Assembly: GCA_025201705.1 (NCBI GenBank)
Contig: MU617285.1
Span: 1 to 16,777, forward strand
Length of the DNA: 16,777 nt
Direction: 5' to 3'
Source of the DNA: Dissophora ornata
Lineage: Eukaryota; Mortierellomycota; Mortierellomycetes; Mortierellales; Mortierellaceae
Shown: positions 1 to 10,549 of the stretch, piece after piece
Position numbering within the stretch: the first letter of the stretch is position 1
Layout of the letters: every line of letters begins with the position of its first letter
Translations under genes and position numbers: made by a program
The notes under the pieces: model-generated
Seen by the model: only the letters and a program-made list of their open reading frames with translations
Database searches by the model: none
Told to the model about the DNA's origin: nothing

Positions 1-1905
1 TTTAGTGTGGCCGTTTCTGATGAGTTCTACGCGCTCAGCATAACAGATACTCGCTCAGGAAAAGTATTGCATGTTGAAGATCTGAAGGGTAAGGTACTTG
101 GAATGGAAACTACTGAAAAAAAATGAACAAGCTATACGCTGCCAAAGTGACTGACCAACGCGTTCTGTTGAAACCCCTCCCCCAGTTGTCACCCTAGACC
201 ACGAAAAAGCTGGCAGTGTCCAGGATAACAACAATAGCCATCAGGACTCCCATGCCGACCACTCACCGGAGGACCTTCAGTCCCTGCAGCGCGTGGGTGT
301 CGTGATTACAACGCTACAGTTTGTCATCTCAACTACCAGCGATCAGGATAAGACGCCGTCGTTGCTGCTTGTTGCTGGATCTACCGATGGCATCTACATG
401 ATTTTTGCCATCTCGACCCCAGATTATCACCCATCCCAGCTTGAACCTCTAAACCCTCACCAGCCTCAACTACGATTCGTCAGAAAAGTGGAGACGTTCC
501 AGACTAAGGAGCAGTTTAGATCGGTCCATACCTCCGTAATCAATGTGATCTCCCCGTCAGAAAATGCTGCTCCCGCCGCCATCGCAACCTCGTCGAGTTC
601 CAGCATCTCGTCCGTATCGACTACAGCAACTAGTAGCACAACAACTTCTTTCTCACAGCAGCCACATCCGCTCCCACCACCACCGTCCCCGCATTCTCCT
701 CTTGTCCCTGCACTCCAACGACATTCCGAGGATGGGGCTGGGAACGTGCCGCCGAGCCTGAGTGCGACCATGTCAGATACGTCAAGCACAGGCAGGAAGT
801 CGAGCGATATTAGCAACAATAACAGTAGTGGTTCTACAAAGGCATCCATCTATTCGACCTTGAAGGAGGCTCAGGAGAAGGTTATGTCGAAGGCCCAGCA
901 ACGTCTCAACTACCTTGTCTGCGTCTCTGAATATGGCATCCGTTTGCACATGAACTGCACATCCCGACGTATCCATAAGATCGACTTCTCTTCGCAGTCT
1001 GGCACAGGTAGCCATGCGCATGCCGTTGGTGGACAGGGGTTTGCAAGCAAGGTCGGAAGGATCATGGCTGCAAATGTTGTCTACCATGGTGGCGCTTGCT
1101 GTATCCTCTGTATTACAGAGTCCGGTCGGATCTGGCTTTTCAGCGTTCCTAAACTGGAGCCGATTCCCTTGCCCACCCCTGGCGGAGAACTCTTCTTGCC
1201 TATTGTACTCGAGGCGGAGAGGTTGCGGGAGACTGTGATCTTACCGGATGGACGGATCTTTGTCCCAATTCTGAAGTACGAATATAGGGTGTACAGTCTT
1301 TGGGGCCATGACCGGTGGGTTCGGACTCCAGCGGGGCTGGTACAGGAACGGTCAGTAGAGACTTCGACGTATTTGCAGCTGTATGATCATGGGATCCAGA
1401 TCCCACCCAGACCCACGAATGCGGCTGGAGGACATCATGCATCAAAGGGCTGGTTTGGACTGGGTCAAGCGGTTGAAGAATCTCCAAGCCAGGAGGATCT
1501 GGACGAGCTACGTAAGTGAACCCATTGTTTATTAATTTATTTTTTTGTCTCTCAACGCCTTTCTAATTAAATCGCTGTCTCATCATTACAGTTGGTGGCG
1601 AGCATTATCGTGCTGTGAATCCGATCCTCAAACGCGCTGGGGTTCAAGGACCGCCCGGAACAGCTTCCGTGCCGGGCCCTCCCGTTCCAGCCAAGACCAG
1701 CAATGTAGAAAGCGGCGGCGGTGGTGCCGGATCGGGCATTGCTAGTATGATGAACCAGACTTTGCAAAACCTGGACGAGCGTGGCAAGAGGCTGGGTGAG
1801 CTTGGTGATAAGACTGCGGAGATGAATACTGCGAGCAATGACTTTTTGGCGGCTGCGCGGGAGCTGAATGCGAAGAACGCCAGTAAGAAGTGGTACGAGT
1901 TCTAG
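1..1905 (+). CDS. Tomosyn/Sro7/Lgl-family exocytosis regulator, C-terminal part (5' end outside window)
   Basis: Three exons are visible: 1-88, 186-1511 and 1592-1905. Introns 89-185 (GTAAGG...CCCCAG) and 1512-1591 (GTAAGT...TTACAG) keep phase, giving 575 residues and a TAG stop. The start codon lies left of the window; the GTG at 293 is only an internal codon. The middle shows the Lgl/tomosyn beta-propeller core (VGRIMAANVVYHGG, ITESGRIWLFSVPKLEPIPL, LPDGRIFVPILKYEYRVYSL), interrupted by a Ser/Thr/Pro-rich disordered insert at about 560-860. The last 55 residues form an R-SNARE-like coiled coil; Arg in NLDERGKRLGEL aligns with the zero-layer Arg of synaptobrevin, and there is no membrane anchor after it. 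Known family role: cytosolic Rab/exocyst-linked factors that bind plasma-membrane Qa/Qbc SNAREs and tune secretory vesicle fusion. Family assignment is firm; whether it is closer to tomosyn or Sro7 is less certain. Confidence 0.85.
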
Positions 1906-1939
1906 TTATAGGAGGGACTAAGCGCCTGTATAATCATAA

Positions 1940-1945
1940 AATAAA
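1940..1945 (+). terminator. Poly(A) signal AATAAA for the tomosyn-like gene
   Basis: A canonical AATAAA lies 35 nt after the TAG stop, in an A-rich stretch. The spacing suits cleavage around 1955-1975. Assigned by position and motif only. Confidence 0.5.
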
Positions 1946-2229
1946 AATCGGGACATCCTTAACATTGCGATGTGGTTCCAAGATATTCGGCCGATCATCT
2001 TTGTATTTTTCCTTTTTGATGTTGACGGTAAATCGATGATCAATTGTCAGTTGCCATGTGCTGGAGATAAGGCGGCATGTTGCTGCATATCTCAAAAGAC
2101 ACGATGGGGTGTAATTCCTCCGTTCATGCAAGATTAGGCATTGATCCTTCCTCCCATGTACCAGAGAACTTTGTCGAGGTTGAAGAAGGCGGCAATTAGC
2201 CATGCATATTTGCTCCTTGTAAGATGCGG

Positions 2230-2235
2230 TTTATT
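2230..2235 (-). terminator. Poly(A) signal AATAAA for the GRAM/VASt gene
   Basis: The plus strand reads TTTATT, so the minus strand has AATAAA about 90 nt beyond the stop at 2325. It is the only canonical hexamer I noticed on that side of the gap. Confidence 0.4.
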
Positions 2236-2324
2236 TTTTAATTTCTTTTTTTCTCTTTCTTTTGTTCATGTGCAAAGTCGCATATGTGTGTCTGCATGTG
2301 AGAGAGAGTGTGTATGCGTGTGCC

Positions 2325-5300
2325 CTACGGAGAAAGGTCCTGCTCAATCGCGCGACTTTCCACCGTAATCGAAGATCCCTGCAGCTCTAATGACGCAAGC
2401 CGCTCTTGGAGTTGCACGATCTTGGCATGCAACTTGGCCTCTGTCTCTGTCAATTTGTGCTCGTCTTTCACATTAACAGCAGGGCCTGGACCCGGAGCGG
2501 ATTGTCGTTCATTGTTGTCTGCTCTAGCCCCCTTGCCAGCTCTGTATTGTCGATGGCGCGCCTCCCGTTCCGTCAACCACGCCCACATTGCCTCTTCTTG
2601 GTCCCGGGCAAACCTCTCTTCCCTCTCAATGTCATCCAGTACCTTCCGAGGCTGTGAAGGCATCCATCCAGATCCAGCTGAAGAAGGAGGCGTTCTCGAA
2701 TGATGGGGCGGGGAAGAAGCAGAAGGGGGATGATACACATCGGGATGTTGGTCGTGGTGATGATAATAATGATGTGGGTCCACATAAAGAATGTCGTTCT
2801 GGATTCTCTCGATCTGAGAACTGACGCTTGAGATCTGGAGATAGATGTAAACATTGGCAAACATCACGATCACCAGGATGGAAACAAATGCCAGATGCGA
2901 AGCTGCACCATGGTTCCATTCCATGGCTTTCGAGAGTGCTGACCAAATACCCAGAGATGACGGAGATGTGCCTGCCGGGATGGTCTTTGACTGAGCGATA
3001 TCCTGTGACTCAAATCCTTGACCACCACTCGACCGAGTTGACGCAACTGAAGATGGTAAGCTCTCTCTCGATCCGACAACATAGCCTTCGGGCATGGCCG
3101 CCTTTGCTTCGATAGCTACAGCGCCACCAGCGCTCGCTGTATTGACAGTCGAGGACGAACCTGCCCCTGCAAAGATATTTGGGTTCGCAGCAATGAATTT
3201 TCGAATAGACTTATTCAATTCCTTGAAATGCGTCGTCAAGCCCTCTGCAGCACCCTTTTCAATCTGACCCTTGATCCAGCTGCTCTTTGAAAATTCTACG
3301 CCTCCTGTCACTTCGACTTGAACCTGATTGGGACCTGCCCAAGTGATGCAAGTACGGCATTTCGTCGTGAAACTCCCTCCCGAGGGCACATCCGGTGTCG
3401 AGGTGGTTGTTACTGTTGTCACATACTCATCAAGGTCCCTGTGCTCCACAACATCCGTCAAAATGGCCTTGGTCGTCTTGGGCCCAATTGGCATCCCGAT
3501 CCATTTGGTATATCGCGTCGCTTTGGTCGACATTCCATCTGCTGTCTGTTGCCAGGGCTCCTCCTGCACGTCTGCACCTTTCATTGCCTCCGATGTCAAA
3601 AAGTTCTTGTTGAACTCAGAGTCGAAGAGCAGCTTCCACATGGACTGAATCGAGCCAGGGTAGGTTTCTAACATGAACTGTGAGGGATAGTGACGTCCAT
3701 CTTTACAGGTTGTGGGCGTCCGATGAGCTGCCTCAGCTCCGGTTACTGCCACCGCTGCTGGTGGTGGTGATGATGGTGTTGTCTGCTTGGACAATGTCGC
3801 GACTACCGTTGGTGATGATCGAAGTTTGGGCGAAGACTCTGTACCGGAACGAGGTCGATTCACGGGCAGAGCGAGCGAGATTTCATCAAAAGATGAACGA
3901 GTACTGACGACAGAGTCGCGATTCCTAGGAATATCGAATGAGGTGGGACGGGGTGGCAGTTCCGATACTGAGCGGCCACGTCCTGACTTCTTTCCAATAC
4001 TGGTTGGTGAGAGTGAACCTAATTGTAGCAAATAAGGATGGAAGGTCAGTATGCGAAGGGAGAACAACGTGGATAGTACGAACGTATACATCGGAGATCA
4101 GCACGAACCATTGCGAAGGTAGTCATCGTCTGGGATGATGGGCGCTATGACATCTAATATCATCAATAATGTTACGTTACAGCGAGAGCAGAAAGATATT
4201 GTGATCAGTTTCGGGCCAATAGATTTGCCACGGCACCTCGGGCCCCAAACCAAACATTTGCCACATACCTTTAATCAACTTCTTGACAGCTGCCCTCTTG
4301 GACCCTCGTCGCAGGATCCCCGTATTCGACTTTGTGTCATCGTCATCATCCCAGTTTCCATTGCTCTCATCGCCCGTCCAGGTTTGGGACGCGTTCGAGA
4401 ACGACCGTCGGTGACGATTCTTTCGGGATTCGGAATTGCCTCGGGCTGAGGAGATAAATGATTGCGCGTCATTGCTGTCCTCGTCATCGTTGATAGTCAT
4501 GTTGTACCGATTATGTCTATAATTTCCATGGGCGCTGCTCGCAGCCGACGCATTTGCTGCGCAGGGGAACGACTTTCGCCACGCGGCCATCAACAAATCA
4601 TGAGCGGCGTCGCGGGATAAGAACGAGGCAAAGAAGTGGCCTTTGGTATTCGTGGTGGTGACAATGCTGATGGCATTTGGGATCACGAACGCAGTCAGTC
4701 TCTTCTCGATAGCCGTTATCTCGGAGAAAGCAATGACAAGCTACACACCATCATTTTGTGACGCATGGTTGGGGGTGGATAAAAAAGAGAAACAGGCTAA
4801 ACTGAGTGGGCCGAACAAACTCCATGTTTCCACTATAGGCAATTTTGATGTCATTAATGGCGCGTGTTGCACTTACAATGGTCACCCAGCCAAAGATGTT
4901 GGCATTGAAGCAGACATGGTTCTCGCTGATATGGATTCGTCCTTGGACCAGAATCTCTTTCTGCAGAGCACATCCATAATCTACAAACAATCATTGAGTT
5001 CAAGGGAAGAGTGAGCATGACGCGTTTCCTGTCCTTTTTTTTCACCCATCCCTTCCTGCGCAGGTTGGCCGGTCCAAGCGCGTGGTCCAAGCTCTCAGGG
5101 CCTCGCGCATACACGTTGTAGCAGTAAAATAGAAAGTCAGCTCATCCCTCTCATGTGCTCGCCTCGCCTCGTCTCGTCTCCATCCCCGATATTTGTTTGT
5201 TGAAAACGGTTGATGTTTTCCACATTGCATCTGAAAAAGGATATTTGACATATTGGCTGAGCATATCAAACCACGGCAGTAGTACCACCACCCTCAACAA

Positions 5301-6786
5301 AAGCAAGAAGCTCAACCCCGCTACCACGCCACTGCCACGCTGCGCCGCGCATTCACGCGACACTTTATGTTGTTGTTGTTGTTGATGTAATATAAACCTG
5401 TTACGTGGTACATCTGCCTGCAACTCAATTGCAAAGTGCGATCCACTCTTTGTTCTTAGTGTTTTGCGTGCGTATGCGGACAATTTTTTCCTTTCTCTGC
5501 TCTAAACTCCAAACCGGTTCTTCCTGGTAAAAAAAGACACAAGGCCTGGACCCTGATTGGAAAGTAGCGAAAACTCGGACATTCTAAAATAAAAATCCTT
5601 TCACTTTCCAGGGAATATTTACTTGTATTTGAGTGGATCTTTTTTTCTTACACGAATTGCATTCTGCAGGAACACATGTATTCCGTTGGTTTCTTTTTTT
5701 GTTTTCGCTCAAAGCAATCCCCACGCCCAAAAAAAAAAAAAAAAAAAAAAAAAACTCCTGCGTTTTCTCAAGCAGGGCCCTCACTCCTCGTTGACCGTTC
5801 CAACAATCGATGCCTCCCCGAGTTATTTAGTGGAAAGGGATTTCAAGAAGAGACTCTCTGGGGAGGAGTGACAAATAAAGAGATGAATATTATTTACCTT
5901 CGATCAGTTTCTCATTCTCAGGCACGCTTCGAAACAGTGCATGGAAATCGCCGGATCTCTTCTCGTTCGCGTATACAAACGAGATCTGTGTGCTGTATTC
6001 ATCTTCAGATTGTCCAGTGGCAGCGGTCTCATGGCTATTGCGCTGCGAGGTCAGGGCTGACGCAGACGCTGAATCGAATCCGGTGGTCTCTGGAAAGCTG
6101 CCTACGCCATGGAAACCATCATAGTCCTCGACGGCCATGGATTTGGGACGTGCAATTGGGCCCAGACCAGCCTGATCACTCGAGGAACGATACGTGGATG
6201 GGAGTGTGGATGGAGCAGGGGGTGGGGTTGTTGCAGTGGCGGTGGCAGTGGCGGCGGTTGAGGGCGCGGTTGAGGACGGGAAAGTTGATGTAGAAATAGA
6301 TAAAGTAGTGTGGGTGGCGGCAGTGGCAGTGGCAGTGGAAGGTGTGCCTTGGTCCGACTGTGCTGTAAAAGATTCAGAAGAAGAGACAGGATGGAAAGAT
6401 GTGAATGAGTGGGCGGGAGGGAAGGGATGATCAAGTCCATCTAATGCGTTTATGGAGGTGGTGCTGCCATTGTTGGGCGTTGCGCTGGCGACGGTGATTG
6501 TGGGGTATGGCTGTGCTGACGCAGTAGTAGAAGCAGTAGTGCCAGCAGGTCCGACGGGGATTGTTGGTCCCGATGGGCTGATGGTATTTCCGGTGGCCGT
6601 TGGGACATGGCCGTCGGAGCTGATGAATGACGGGGGAATGGACGGCTGCTGCTGTTGTTGCAGTTGCAGTTGCAGTTGTTGGAGCTGTTGCTGCAATTGT
6701 TGCTGATGCTCCTGTTGTTTGGGATCGTTGATGGAAGGAATGGCCTGCTGTTGCTGCAGTCGCTGCTGCTGGCTGGTGCTGGTCAT
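2325..6786 (-). CDS. GRAM-VASt sterol transfer protein (Lam/Ysp2 family), ER membrane anchored
   Basis: Exons on the minus strand are 6786-5898, 4980-4877, 4740-4269 and 4018-2325. All junctions are GT-AG and keep phase, giving 1052 residues. Start: ATG 6786 in a strong CCACCATGACC context. Order: Gln-rich N-terminus (about 6-47), Ser/Thr/Pro-rich disorder to about 265, GRAM domain (about 272-382, built across exons 1-3: ENEKLIEDYGCALQKEILV, then GWVTILVIAFSEITAIEKR), basic/Ser-rich linker, VASt domain (about 599-764), one membrane helix (about 862-884), His-rich stretch (about 903-919), and a C-terminal coiled coil. Known family role: the GRAM domain binds membrane or partner, and the StART-like VASt domain carries sterol between plasma membrane and ER at contact sites, with the helix in the ER membrane. 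Which Lam paralogue it matches cannot be told here. The GRAM-spanning splices make the exon chain convincing. Confidence 0.88.
5368..5384. repeat. Short TTG trinucleotide repeat
   Basis: Seventeen bases of uninterrupted TGT/TTG repeat inside the long intron. It is noncoding; its CAA-type complement recalls the Gln codons of exon 1 but lies outside the spliced frame. Confidence 0.6.
5729..5754. repeat. Homopolymer of 26 A (26 T in the gene's sense direction)
   Basis: An uninterrupted A run inside the long intron of the minus-strand GRAM/VASt gene. It sits about 145 nt after the splice donor, so it is not the acceptor pyrimidine tract. Its exact length may be affected by sequencing or assembly error. 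No target-site duplication or retroposed gene is recognisable beside it. Confidence 0.85.
6646..6771 (-). repeat. CAG/CAA-rich tract encoding the poly-Gln leader
   Basis: Codes for residues 6-47 of the GRAM/VASt protein as blocks of Gln broken by Leu (QLQQLQLQLQQQQQ and similar). CAG and CAA codons are mixed, which suggests selection or age rather than very fresh slippage. Such tracts vary in length between strains and often form coiled coils or low-affinity assemblies. Confidence 0.8.
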
Positions 6787-7100
6787 GGTGGAGCCGCTCT
6801 TATTTTCTTTTTCTACTGCCTATTCTTTGTATGTTTCTACGACACGCGCGGAAGTGTGTTGCGCTGAGAATGAATGGCGAAGAAGAAACAGGGATGTGGA
6901 AACAGGGAATTGATCAATTGATCTGATGCCGACGAGTTGGACTGTGCGACAAGAGAAAACGCGGGCGAATAGGAGGATGGGGAAAAAAAACGGCGGAGAA
7001 GTGCTCTCCCTCCTTCCGCGGGGTGCGCACGCAAATATGGCCACAAAGAGTGGCAATGCGCTTGTTTAGTGTTCTTTCAATTGCTTTCAACGCTCGCTTA
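6787..7100 (-). promoter_or_regulatory. 5' leader and proximal promoter of the GRAM/VASt gene
   Basis: Placed by position directly upstream of ATG 6786. The sense strand has pyrimidine-rich patches, and a 12-bp perfect palindrome (GATCAATTGATC) lies at 6912-6923, about 126 bp upstream of the ATG. A CCAAT-like element (ATTGG on the plus strand) occurs near 7101. No firm TATA box or start site can be read. Confidence 0.3.
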
Positions 7101-8370
7101 CATTGGTCTTGACCGCGCAGTTTGGCAGAGAGGCGGTGCGGTCCAAATGCTGGACGGTATTTGAGCTGTCAGATTCAGGCACGACAAGAGGAGTGGGGCT
7201 TTACGCAAATGCACCACGGACGATCCCTTTATATACGTTACTGCATCATCGTCTCACTATTACCAACGTGGGCTGTTCCTGCCGCGAAGCCAAGAACTGT
7301 TCTCAGCATGGGCTGTGGTCATCGAGTTCCCGCATGGCAATGTACCAAGTATATAACACCAGCACAATTTGCACGACTTGGCACTCGGAGAAATTGGGGA
7401 ATCCGGGGTCTGTAGGCCCCTGCCGCTCGCGAGTAACAACGGCTCTCGATATTGCCAAGCAATTGGCCAATGGGCTTCTCCTTGGCGGGCAGGGCTGTTT
7501 CCTCGATGCACAATCTTGCAGATGGATCGGGCGATTGAAGAAATCCATATCATCACTGCACCCACTTCTCCTGTTCTCAAGGTACTGCCCTAGCATACAC
7601 ATCCCACTAACAGTAAGTGTCGCGTTTCATGCAGAGATATTCAGCAATGGAAAATCAAACAGCACCTGAAGAATGGGTAAGATGAGTATGGGAGGAAGGA
7701 GCCTGGGCCCAATTTCCTGCAGGCATGGACTACCTTCTTAATCCTCGAACCCAGGTCCAACGCTCGCATTATACATAATTTGCTGCATTCCGTGATTGGG
7801 CCATTTTGAGTCTGGGCGGTAAAAATGGCACTGCTTGACCATCCGTTTCTTTGCTCCAAAGGGTGCCTGTGAAAACTTACACGAGGGCGAATGTTCTCTT
7901 TTCCTACTTTCCCGACTTCCCAGCTTCATCAATCCACCAGAGCCAGTCGTGTATCTTTCTCATCTTTTCTCTCCGTCTCCTCACTGTCTCTCGTTCCCAT
8001 CTGCTCCACCCGTCTGCCCCGCCCATCTAAGAATAGTCCAACAGTATCCATTGGTAACCCACAGTGGGCCATTCCTGAACCTGGATGTTCATTTAGATCT
8101 CTGCTAGAAGTGACAAGACTAAGTGAACATTAGATTCGTGTTTGGGGTGAGTGTGTGCTTCTTAGCCCTTGATAGGCGGTTGAATAAACATTTGTAAACT
8201 GACCATCAATCCCACCTTGCTTGATGACATGCTCTTGGCATATTTGCGATCAGCAACCATATCTACTATGGGTGTGTTCACAGAATTGATAACATTGTTA
8301 TAAATCCAATTAGGAACCAGAAACCAAAAGAAAAGGCTAAAGAAATCAAGTAAACGTTCAGAATATCGAT
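7101..8370. other. Intergenic region with no gene recognised
   Basis: About 1.27 kb between two divergently transcribed loci. It holds a TATA-like TTTATATA near 7228, a pyrimidine-rich stretch at about 7890-8030, and AT-richer DNA before ATG 8371. A 188-codon open frame from 7103 has no domain-like pattern. The CT-rich part resembles a fungal core promoter and may once have served the STAND gene. I find no tRNA, snoRNA or transposon end here. Confidence 0.5.
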
Positions 8371-8676
8371 ATGTTCAGCAGTCCATTTTCGCCATGGAGA
8401 AGCATTCTCTCACCACAAGTCGCGTTGGATCTTACCAATGCCCATTTAGAGAACGCACGCAAAGCAAAAAGTTTTGAACTGGCTCTGACGTAATGCAGCG
8501 AAGCATAAAAGACCTTCGCCCGCATAAGGAGATACGTGAGAAAGACTCTTGTGTCATCCGTGAGCGTCGAGGATCGAGCTATGCGCTTCTACTTATTTTG
8601 AACTTGGCGGGATATTGGACAACTTCAAGCGTCGCGACAAGGCACAGACCTGTTACAAGATTTCGGAAAAATGGGG
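8371..8676 (+). other. Broken first exon of the STAND gene (TPR-like N-terminus)
   Basis: Frame 1 from ATG 8371 gives a plausible N-terminus (MFSSPFSPW, then LDLTNAHLENARKAKSFELAL). It passes two TAA codons (8491-8493, 8506-8508) while staying protein-like (KTFARIRRYVRKTLVSS, EDRAMR). At about 8585 the sense moves to frame 2, giving the TPR-like helix pair STYFELGGILDNF and DKAQTCYKISEKWG. Splicing 8677-8747 rejoins this to the main frame as WG-GRVQEPASL. The apparent start at 8671 is then an artefact of reading through this 71-bp intron, which has no stop in that frame. Confidence 0.65.
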
Positions 8677-10549
8677 GTAAATAAGCGTCGATGGTTTTGT
8701 GATACCAAAATGTTCCACGATCTTGCAAATCAATACGTTCGTTTTAGAGGTCGTGTTCAAGAGCCGGCCTCTCTCCCCGACCACGTCGCTTCTCCTCCTG
8801 CTCCAGACCCCATTGTGGATCTCTCTGCCGTTAGCCTATTGCCTACTCCTCCTCCTCCACCCCTCTCTCTTCCTCTGATTCAGGAAACCACAAGCCGCGA
8901 CATTGCTTTCATCCCTGCACACATTTTTGCAAAGGACATACATCAGCCTCCTGATATAAACAATCTACCAAAGGCTGATGAGCGTCTCAAGACCACATCG
9001 CAGCTCGTCCACTGTCTTGGTCTTTTACAGTTTTCACAATCCGCCAACGATGCAATCGATTTGACTGGGCAAACTTGGCTAAATGCAATAGCACAAAATA
9101 CCGATGAGCAAGAAAGGTTGGAAATGCTGGCAATCAAGCTGCTCGGAGAATTTGCTCGCGAGGAACTCAAGGACGCGAATGCGGTCGCAGAGGTCGTGTG
9201 CCTGGTCCCAGTTTTCGAGAAAGATCAGCTTCAACAGTTACTCCAACTGCTCTTTCACGGCATTCAAAAATCCCAATTGCTGGATATCAATCTACTCGAA
9301 GGACTTGCACAACTAGTCCAACACGCTCGCCCTGGCCATCTCAACGCTGACAATCTGGTCAAGATACTCGATCTCATCAGCACGCGCTTTAGAGGCACTC
9401 ACAAGCAGTCGCGAGATTCCATCTATAGGTTAGCATTGACAGTGTCACGTGTCTTGGATGCCATGGCCGATAGCGAGGTCAAAGGTCTAGACCGTGAAAA
9501 CGTCCATGCGCCTCTCACAGACTATTTGCAGGGGTTAGGAGATAGCACTGACCCATACTTGGTCTATCAAGCCGCCTACGCCGCTCAAGCTTTATTATAC
9601 GTCCCAGATGATGAAACACCGTGGCAAGCCACACCCCGTCGCACAAGAAAGGTTGTTAAGGGTGATTCAGGGCTGGTGAGCGCAGTGAAAGCCGTAGATC
9701 TCAACGGCTTTATCGAAGGCTTGGGACATATTCAAGAAGGTCTGGCTGGAACTCCGGAGGTCTTTACGCTAGCCAAAGACGCGTACGACGATTTTAGTGC
9801 ACTGGCCGAGAGCGGAAAGCAATTTATGGATTGTTTAAAGGATGGCCTCGACCTCCGTCACAAACGTGCGTGGTATCAAGCATTACGCGATGCAGATGTC
9901 TTGCTTCATAATGGCCAGCTCATGGAATTCAAGAGACTGATATGTGATGCGCCCTGCCGGTTCAATCTTACATTCCAATGGGGAGTATGCCAACGACTTG
10001 GAGAGCTGGCTGCTAATACAGAGTGCGATGGCGACTCTCGCGAAAGTGCTGTCGCATTTCTAGGAGAGATGTATCAAAACGATGTAGTCTGGGGCCAGCA
10101 CACCAAGATCAAGCAGTTGATCGTCGATATTCTTATGCAGCTTACAGTGGCATCTGGAAGTGAAATGCACGGTAAGAAGTGTAATGCTATGATATTGTTA
10201 TGAACTCAACTCTTTGTAACTAAATACTAACAACATCAAGTCATTTAAATACTTTCAGCTGCTGAAACCTTGCTCCAGGAGTTGAAAACGGATGGGAATG
10301 CCAAGAAAATGGCGCTTTACCAAGCTTGTCGAGAGGAGTGTCCAGGTCCCTATCCATTGAAACCTGCCTTGCACCCATTGTCTCCATCCATTCTCGATCG
10401 CGTTCAGGAAACAGTAGATGTCGAAGCTAGTTGGCGCAAGCTAAAAAGGCGGCGCTTGGAAGGGAAGGGAAAAGATGTCTATATTCCTCTACTTGCTAAG
10501 GCTCGCCCAAAGGCCCGCGATGATGCGCTTTTCCCATTGATGGACAAAG

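Larger units (their letters stand above)
1906..2324. other. Convergent intergenic region between two 3' ends
   Basis: This 419-bp gap separates the stop codons of two converging genes and should hold both 3' UTRs. It is AT-rich in parts, with a T-rich run near 2230-2265 and a GT/GA-rich simple stretch at about 2281-2325. I see no gene or RNA in it. Confidence 0.7.
4981..5897 (-). other. Unusually long first intron (917 bp) of the GRAM/VASt gene
   Basis: Donor GTAAAT at 5897 and acceptor TTTGTAG ending at 4981 join exon 1 (…EKLIE) to exon 2 (YGCALQ…) through a split Asp codon, in a well-conserved part of the GRAM domain. The other introns I can place are 71-488 bp. It contains a 26-nt poly-A (poly-T in the sense direction), a short TTG repeat, and no recognisable gene. 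It could house an alternative promoter or first exon; I see no direct proof. Confidence 0.75.

Noticed and set aside
466..849. Minus-strand 127-codon frame over the tomosyn-like gene
   Set aside because: Antisense shadow of the Ser/Thr/Pro-rich insert; its Gly/Val/Leu-rich composition is what complementary low-complexity codons give.
5676..6293. 205-codon plus-strand frame
   Set aside because: Runs through the poly-A tract as poly-Lys and lies antisense to exon 1 of the GRAM/VASt gene.
7103..7669. 188-codon plus-strand open frame
   Set aside because: Starts at GTG, has no domain-like pattern and a scattered composition, and overlaps other open frames on both strands.
7735..7800. tRNA-like B-box (GGTTCGAGG on the minus strand)
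   Set aside because: The flanks do not form a T-stem and no matching anticodon or acceptor stems are visible.
8490..8508. Tiny intron GTAATGCAG as an explanation of the first stop
   Set aside because: Nine nucleotides is far below any spliceosomal minimum and would leave the second TAA.
8671..8747. ATG 8671 as the true start of the STAND gene
   Set aside because: It needs reading through a good GT-AG segment, ignores the TPR-like sequence just upstream in frame 2, and that segment joins in phase after splicing. It remains the fallback if RNA shows no splicing.
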